NCBI GenBank assembly: GCA_012837465.1
Contig: DURG01000393.1
Coordinates: forward strand, 1-9,063
DNA length: 9,063 bases
Direction of reading: 5' to 3'
DNA from: Propionibacterium sp.
GTDB taxonomy: Bacteria > Actinomycetota > Actinomycetes > Propionibacteriales > Propionibacteriaceae
The notes under the pieces: generated by a model
Databases searched by the model: none
Told to the model about the DNA's origin: nothing
What the model saw: only the letters and a program-made list of their open reading frames with translations
Translations under genes and position numbers: made by a program
Shown: piece by piece, positions 6,131 to 9,063 of the stretch
Layout of the letters: each line of letters begins with the position of its first letter
Position numbering within the stretch: position 1 is the stretch's first letter

Positions 6131-6744
6131 CCTCTGAACTCGAGCGCCTCCGCCAGGTCATGGCGGAACTGCGGGTCAAGTGCCCGTGGGACGCCGAACA
6201 GACCCACCGCTCGCTGCTGAACCACCTCATCGAGGAGGCCTGCGAGGTCGTCGACGCCGTCGAGGCCGGAACGGATGAGGAACTCGTCGAGGAACTCGGC
6301 GACGTCCTCCTGCAGGTCTACTTCCACGCGAAGATCGCGGAGGACGAGGGGCGCTTCGACCTCGAGGACGTTGCCCGCGGCATCTCCGACAAGCTGATCC
6401 GCAGGCACCCCCACGTCTTCGGTGACGAGGACATCCCCGAGGACATGTGGGAGAACTGGGAGAAGCGCAAGGCCGTGGAGAAGGGCCGCACGTCCGCGCT
6501 CGATGGCATCGCCGAGTCCCTCTCGGTCATCGGCCGGGCCCACAAGGTGGTGTCGCGCACCCGCTCGCACGGGGTCGCCATCGACCTGCCCTCCGAACCC
6601 ATCGACGAGGCAGCGGTCGGCCGCGAAATACTCTCACTGGTCGCACGGGCCCAAGCCAACGGGATCGACGCCGACGCCGCCGCACGCCACGCCCTACGGG
6701 ACCTCGAGGCGCAGATCCGCGCCACCGAACCGGCGGCGGAATAA
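6127..6744 (+). CDS. mazG: MazG-family nucleoside triphosphate pyrophosphohydrolase
   Basis: MazG enzymes hydrolyse NTPs or dNTPs, often damaged or non-canonical ones, to the monophosphate and pyrophosphate. The 205-residue protein opens with CPWDAEQTHRSLLNHLIEEACE (residues 19-40), giving the metal-binding EExxE set Glu36, Glu37 and Glu40. The second motif follows in EELGDVLLQVYFHAKIAEDE, with Glu56 and Asp59. RRHPHVFGD is also diagnostic. E. coli MazG is longer (263 residues, two MazG domains); here the first domain is intact and the second half is divergent and shorter, as in other actinobacteria. The GTG at 6127 overlaps the lipoprotein stop and gives the expected N-terminus just ahead of the LRQVMAELR helix. 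An in-frame ATG at 6058 would add 23 unlikely Arg-rich residues from the overlapping gene. TAA ends it at 6742-6744. Confidence 0.93.
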   Translation: MTSELERLRQVMAELRVKCPWDAEQTHRSLLNHLIEEACEVVDAVEAGTDEELVEELGDVLLQVYFHAKIAEDEGRFDLEDVARGISDKLIRRHPHVFGDEDIPEDMWENWEKRKAVEKGRTSALDGIAESLSVIGRAHKVVSRTRSHGVAIDLPSEPIDEAAVGREILSLVARAQANGIDADAAARHALRDLEAQIRATEPAAE

Positions 6745-6793
6745 ACCTGTTCACTGGAGTTGCCCCAACGGTGGCGCTCCCCGGGGTTACGGC

Positions 6794-6799
6794 TAGGCT
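6794..6799 (+). promoter_or_regulatory. Possible -10 element of the eno promoter
   Basis: TAGGCT fits TANNNT and would start transcription near 6805-6807, leaving a leader of about 32 nt. GTGGCG at 6771-6776, 17 bp upstream, is a poor -35 match. Position in the 93-nt mazG-eno gap and the wish for strong independent enolase expression support the call. Confidence 0.45.
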
Positions 6800-6808
6800 T
6801 GACCCTGA

Positions 6809-6823
6809 AAAGAGACACTCTTT
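6809..6823 (+). promoter_or_regulatory. Small hairpin in the eno leader next to the ribosome-binding site
   Basis: AAAGAG (6809-6814) and CTCTTT (6818-6823) form a perfect 6-bp stem with a 3-nt loop. The stem ends one base before the AAAGGG ribosome-binding site (6825-6830), which is 7 nt from the ATG. In the predicted leaderful mRNA it would sit at the very 5' end and could protect the message or tune ribosome access. It is short and AT-rich, so its stability is modest. Confidence 0.4.
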
Positions 6824-6837
6824 GAAAGGGACCATTC

Positions 6838-8118
6838 ATGGCATCCATCGAATTCATCCAGGCACGCGAGATCCTCGACTCCCGCGGCAACCCGACCATC
6901 GAGGTCGAGGTCGAGCTGGAGTCCGGCGCCCAGGGTCGCGCCGCCGTCCCGTCGGGTGCCTCCACGGGCGCCTTCGAGGCCGTTGAGCTTCGCGACGGCG
7001 ACAAGGGCCGCTACGGCGGCAAGGGCGTCCTCACCGCGGTGAAGAACGCCACCGAGGCCATTGGCGAGGAGATCCTCGGCCTGGACGCCTCCGAGCAGCG
7101 ACTCGTCGACATGGCGATGTTGGAACTCGACGGCACCGACAACAAGGGCAAGCTCGGCGCCAACGCCATCCTCGGCGTCTCCATGGCCATCGCCCACGCC
7201 GCCGCCGAAGAGGCCGGCCTCCCGCTGTACAAGTATGTCGGCGGCCCCAACGCGCACATCCTGCCTGTGCCCATGATGAACATCCTCAACGGTGGTTCGC
7301 ACGCTGATTCCAACGTCGACATCCAGGAGTTCATGATCGCCCCGATCGGCGCCGAGTCGTTCGCCGAGGCCCTCGAGATGGGCGCCGCGGTCTACCACGC
7401 ACTCAAGGCCGTCCTGAAGGACCGTGGCCTCTCCACCGGCCTCGGCGACGAGGGTGGCTTCGCGCCCAACCTCGAGTCGAACCGCGCCGCGCTCGACCTC
7501 ATCCTCGAGGCCATCAAGAAGGCCGGCTTCGAGCCCGGTGCCGACGTTGCGCTCGCGCTCGACGTGGCCGCCTCCGAGTTCTTCGAGGACGGCTCGTACC
7601 TCTTCGAGGGCGAGAAGAAGACCGCCGCCCAGATGGTCGACTACTACGCCGAACTCGTCGACGCCTACCCGATGGTCTCCATCGAGGATCCGCTGAACGA
7701 AGAGGACTGGGACGGTTGGAAGACCATGACCGACCGCCTCGGCGACAAGGTCCAGCTCGTCGGCGACGACCTGTTCGTCACCAACGTCACCCGCCTGCAG
7801 AAGGGCATCGACACCAACACCGCCAACGCGCTGCTGGTGAAGGTCAACCAGATCGGTTCGCTGTCGGAGACCATCGACGCCGTCGACCTCGCGCACCGCA
7901 ACGGCTTCCGCACCATGATGTCGCACCGTTCCGGTGAGACCGAGGACACCACGATCGCCGATCTCGCCGTCGCGCTCGGCTGCGGCCAGATCAAGTCCGG
8001 TGCCCCCGCCCGTACCGACCGCGTGGCCAAGTACAACCAGCTGCTCCGCATCGAGGAAGACCTCGACGAAGCCGCCGTGTACGCCGGCCGCTCCGCGTTC
8101 CCGCGCTTCCAGGCCTGA
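6838..8118 (+). CDS. eno: Enolase (phosphopyruvate hydratase)
   Basis: Enolase converts 2-phosphoglycerate to phosphoenolpyruvate in glycolysis, and the reverse in gluconeogenesis. The 426-residue product has normal length and all key features. The N-terminal domain begins IEFIQAREILDSRGNPTIEVEV. The TIM-barrel shows GSHADSNVDIQEFM, Glu205 in GDEGGFAPN, the Mg2+ ligands Asp242 (LALDVAASEF), Glu283 (SIEDPL) and Asp310 (VGDDLFVTN), and catalytic Lys335 in LVKVNQIGSLSET. MMSHRSGETEDT and QIKSGAPARTDR close the active site. The ATG at 6838 has AAAGGG 7 nt upstream. It has its own promoter-like element and ends just before a strong hairpin terminator, so it is probably expressed as a separate, abundant transcript. 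Codon choice is very GC-biased and regular, as expected for a highly expressed gene. Confidence 0.98.
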   Translation: MASIEFIQAREILDSRGNPTIEVEVELESGAQGRAAVPSGASTGAFEAVELRDGDKGRYGGKGVLTAVKNATEAIGEEILGLDASEQRLVDMAMLELDGTDNKGKLGANAILGVSMAIAHAAAEEAGLPLYKYVGGPNAHILPVPMMNILNGGSHADSNVDIQEFMIAPIGAESFAEALEMGAAVYHALKAVLKDRGLSTGLGDEGGFAPNLESNRAALDLILEAIKKAGFEPGADVALALDVAASEFFEDGSYLFEGEKKTAAQMVDYYAELVDAYPMVSIEDPLNEEDWDGWKTMTDRLGDKVQLVGDDLFVTNVTRLQKGIDTNTANALLVKVNQIGSLSETIDAVDLAHRNGFRTMMSHRSGETEDTTIADLAVALGCGQIKSGAPARTDRVAKYNQLLRIEEDLDEAAVYAGRSAFPRFQA

Positions 8119-8125
8119 TTCGACG

Positions 8126-8170
8126 AAGGGCCGCCGGGCATCAGGTTCGCCTGATGCCCGGCGGCCCTTT
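8126..8170 (+). terminator. Strong intrinsic terminator after eno (UUCG loop)
   Basis: GGGCCGCCGGGCATCAGG (8128-8145) and its exact complement (8150-8167) form an 18-bp perfect stem around a TTCG tetraloop. Flanking AA/TT extends it to 20 bp, starting 7 nt after the eno stop. Only TTT follows, but short U-tracts after GC-rich stems are usual in actinobacteria. UUCG loops are unusually stable. It separates eno from the cell-division gene downstream. Confidence 0.9.
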
Positions 8171-8194
8171 GCCATCCCCGAACATGTGTGTCGG

Positions 8195-8225
8195 TTGACG
8201 GCGATTTCGGCTGGTGCGGCAGACT
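8195..8225 (+). promoter_or_regulatory. Promoter for the ftsB/divIC-DUF501 unit
   Basis: TTGACG (8195-8200) is a good -35 match. CAGACT (8220-8225), 19 bp later, differs from TANNNT only in its first base. The -10 ends 6 nt before the GTG at 8232, the spacing of a leaderless transcript. It lies directly after the eno terminator, where a new transcription unit is expected. Confidence 0.5.
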
Positions 8226-8231
8226 GGTCAG

Positions 8232-8792
8232 GTGGCGCAATCACCTCGAACCGGCAACGCAGGTCCAGGCCGCGGAACCCCGCGGACGAAGACCAGCGCG
8301 CGCCCGGGCGAGCGCAGCCGCAAGCCCGCCGTCGAGCCCCTGCCCGAGCAGGAGGTGCCCAAGGCACTGAGCACCAAGCCGACGCCGGCGCCCCGCACGA
8401 GCAGGGCCGCCACCGCCACCTGGCGCCTCGTCGTCCTCCTCGCGGTCATCGCGGGCATCGGCCTCGTGCTGGCCAACTCGCTGCGGGTCTATTTCGCCCA
8501 GTCCGCGGAGATCGCCGCAGTCCGCGCAGAGATCGCGGCGGAGCAGGAGCGCATCGCCGAGATGCAGGATCAGGTCGCCCGCTGGGAGGATCCGGAGTAT
8601 GTCCGTTCCGTCGCCCGCGTCCGGCTGGGCTGGGTCATGCCCGGCGAGATCGGCTACCGCGTGATCGACGCTGACGGCAACCCGCTCGAGGGCGCCACGA
8701 TGGACGAGCCCGCGCCGGAACTCCAGGGCGAGTGGTACGAGAAGATGTGGACCTCTGTGAAGCTTGCCGACACCCCGGCAGAAGAGGAGTAG
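8232..8792 (+). CDS. FtsB/DivIC-family septum formation initiator protein
   Basis: The product (186 residues from GTG 8232) has the architecture of FtsB/DivIC, bitopic proteins that link FtsL and FtsQ in the division complex. A long basic, Pro/Arg-rich cytoplasmic tail (1-63) is followed by one transmembrane helix (about 65-84). A coiled coil then occupies about 88-118 (EIAAVRAEIAAEQERIAEMQDQVARW). The family motif WEDPEYVRSVARVRLGWVMPGE (118-139) and an acidic C-terminus complete it. The extended cytoplasmic tail is typical of actinobacterial members such as Rv1024, also found next to eno. Start choice is uncertain: GTG 8214 in the same frame is possible, but neither has a ribosome-binding site, and 8232 fits a leaderless promoter. 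The next gene starts 2 nt after its stop. Confidence 0.88.
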   Translation: MAQSPRTGNAGPGRGTPRTKTSARPGERSRKPAVEPLPEQEVPKALSTKPTPAPRTSRAATATWRLVVLLAVIAGIGLVLANSLRVYFAQSAEIAAVRAEIAAEQERIAEMQDQVARWEDPEYVRSVARVRLGWVMPGEIGYRVIDADGNPLEGATMDEPAPELQGEWYEKMWTSVKLADTPAEEE

Positions 8793-8794
8793 CC

Positions 8795-9063
8795 ATGAGC
8801 GAACCCACGCGCGAGGACCTCGCCGCCGTCGAGCTGCAGTTGGGCCGCGAGCCCAGGGGGGTCGTCGAGGTCGCCTGGCGCTGCCCCTGCGGCAAGCCCG
8901 GCGTGGTCAAGACCGAGCCCCGCCTCCCCAACGGCACCCCGTTCCCCACCACCTACTACCTCACCTGCCCCCGCGCGACGTCTGCCACCTCCACGCTCGA
9001 GGCCTCTGGCCTGATGGCGGAGATGACCAAGCGGCTGAAGACCGACGAGGAACTCGCCGCCGC
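8795..9063 (+). CDS. DUF501 family protein (partial, runs off window)
   Basis: Eighty-nine codons are present before the window ends. The sequence reads EDLAAVELQLGREPRGVVEVAWRC, then GKPGVVKTEPRLPNGTPFPT, YYLTCP and LEASGLMAEM, which is the DUF501 family conserved in actinobacteria and some other phyla. Its biochemical function is unknown. Cys30, Cys32 and Cys58 are visible; Cys58 in YYLTCP and the RCP Cys30 are family features, whereas Cys32 (RCPCG) may be particular to this protein. The ATG at 8795 has GAGGAG (8784-8789) at 5 nt, inside the end of the preceding gene, so the two are co-transcribed. In relatives the next gene is an exopolyphosphatase of the Ppx/GppA family, expected just beyond the window. 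Confidence 0.88.
   Translation, partial: MSEPTREDLAAVELQLGREPRGVVEVAWRCPCGKPGVVKTEPRLPNGTPFPTTYYLTCPRATSATSTLEASGLMAEMTKRLKTDEELAA

Noticed and set aside
6793..8367. 524-codon open frame on the - strand opposite eno
   Set aside because: Shadow of enolase codon bias; it also reads straight through the eno terminator, and no family motif is visible.
1..9063. tRNA, rRNA, CRISPR, insertion sequence, phage or defence system
   Set aside because: No cloverleaf, regularly spaced repeat array, transposase or phage-like gene was seen; nearly all the sequence is accounted for by housekeeping genes.

Overview
The window reads as a stretch of chromosome from a high-GC actinobacterium. Codon third positions are strongly G/C, GTG starts are common, and several genes start leaderless or at overlaps. 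The gene order rplY-pth ... mfd-(lipoprotein)-mazG-eno-ftsB/divIC-DUF501 is the actinobacterial housekeeping order; Mycobacterium tuberculosis has mfd-mazG-lpqU-eno-Rv1024-Rv1025. An L25/Pth pair directly ahead of mfd and a SurA-N-like lipoprotein ahead of mazG suggest the Propionibacteriaceae or close relatives. That placement is inference from memory, not from a search. All supported genes are on the + strand; I saw no RNA gene, CRISPR array, insertion sequence or phage gene.

Layout. Positions 1-166 probably hold the 3' end of an unidentified membrane-protein gene. A leader with a small perfect hairpin follows, then rplY (L25/Ctc, 233-862) and pth (859-1443), joined by a GTGA stop/start overlap. 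The pth-mfd gap (1444-1578) holds a long inverted repeat (18-bp perfect arms, 23 bp with one mismatch) and a competing shorter hairpin. mfd (1579-5142) follows; near its N-terminus it carries an in-frame, palindromic, repeat-like segment (about 1921-1980). A small four-helix membrane protein (5184-5609) is probably read from a leaderless promoter. A SurA-N-like lipoprotein (5636-6130) overlaps mazG (6127-6744) by another GTGA. eno (6838-8118) has its own promoter-like leader and ends at a strong UUCG hairpin terminator. A new unit then starts: an FtsB/DivIC-family protein (8232-8792, probably leaderless) followed 2 nt later by a DUF501 gene that runs off the window (8795-9063).

Together these genes serve translation (L25, peptidyl-tRNA recycling), transcription-coupled repair, envelope protein handling, nucleotide-pool cleaning, glycolysis and cell division. 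No new multi-gene system is visible. The two items most worth a second look are both repeats: the palindromic insert that became part of the Mfd protein, and the long palindrome just upstream of mfd.
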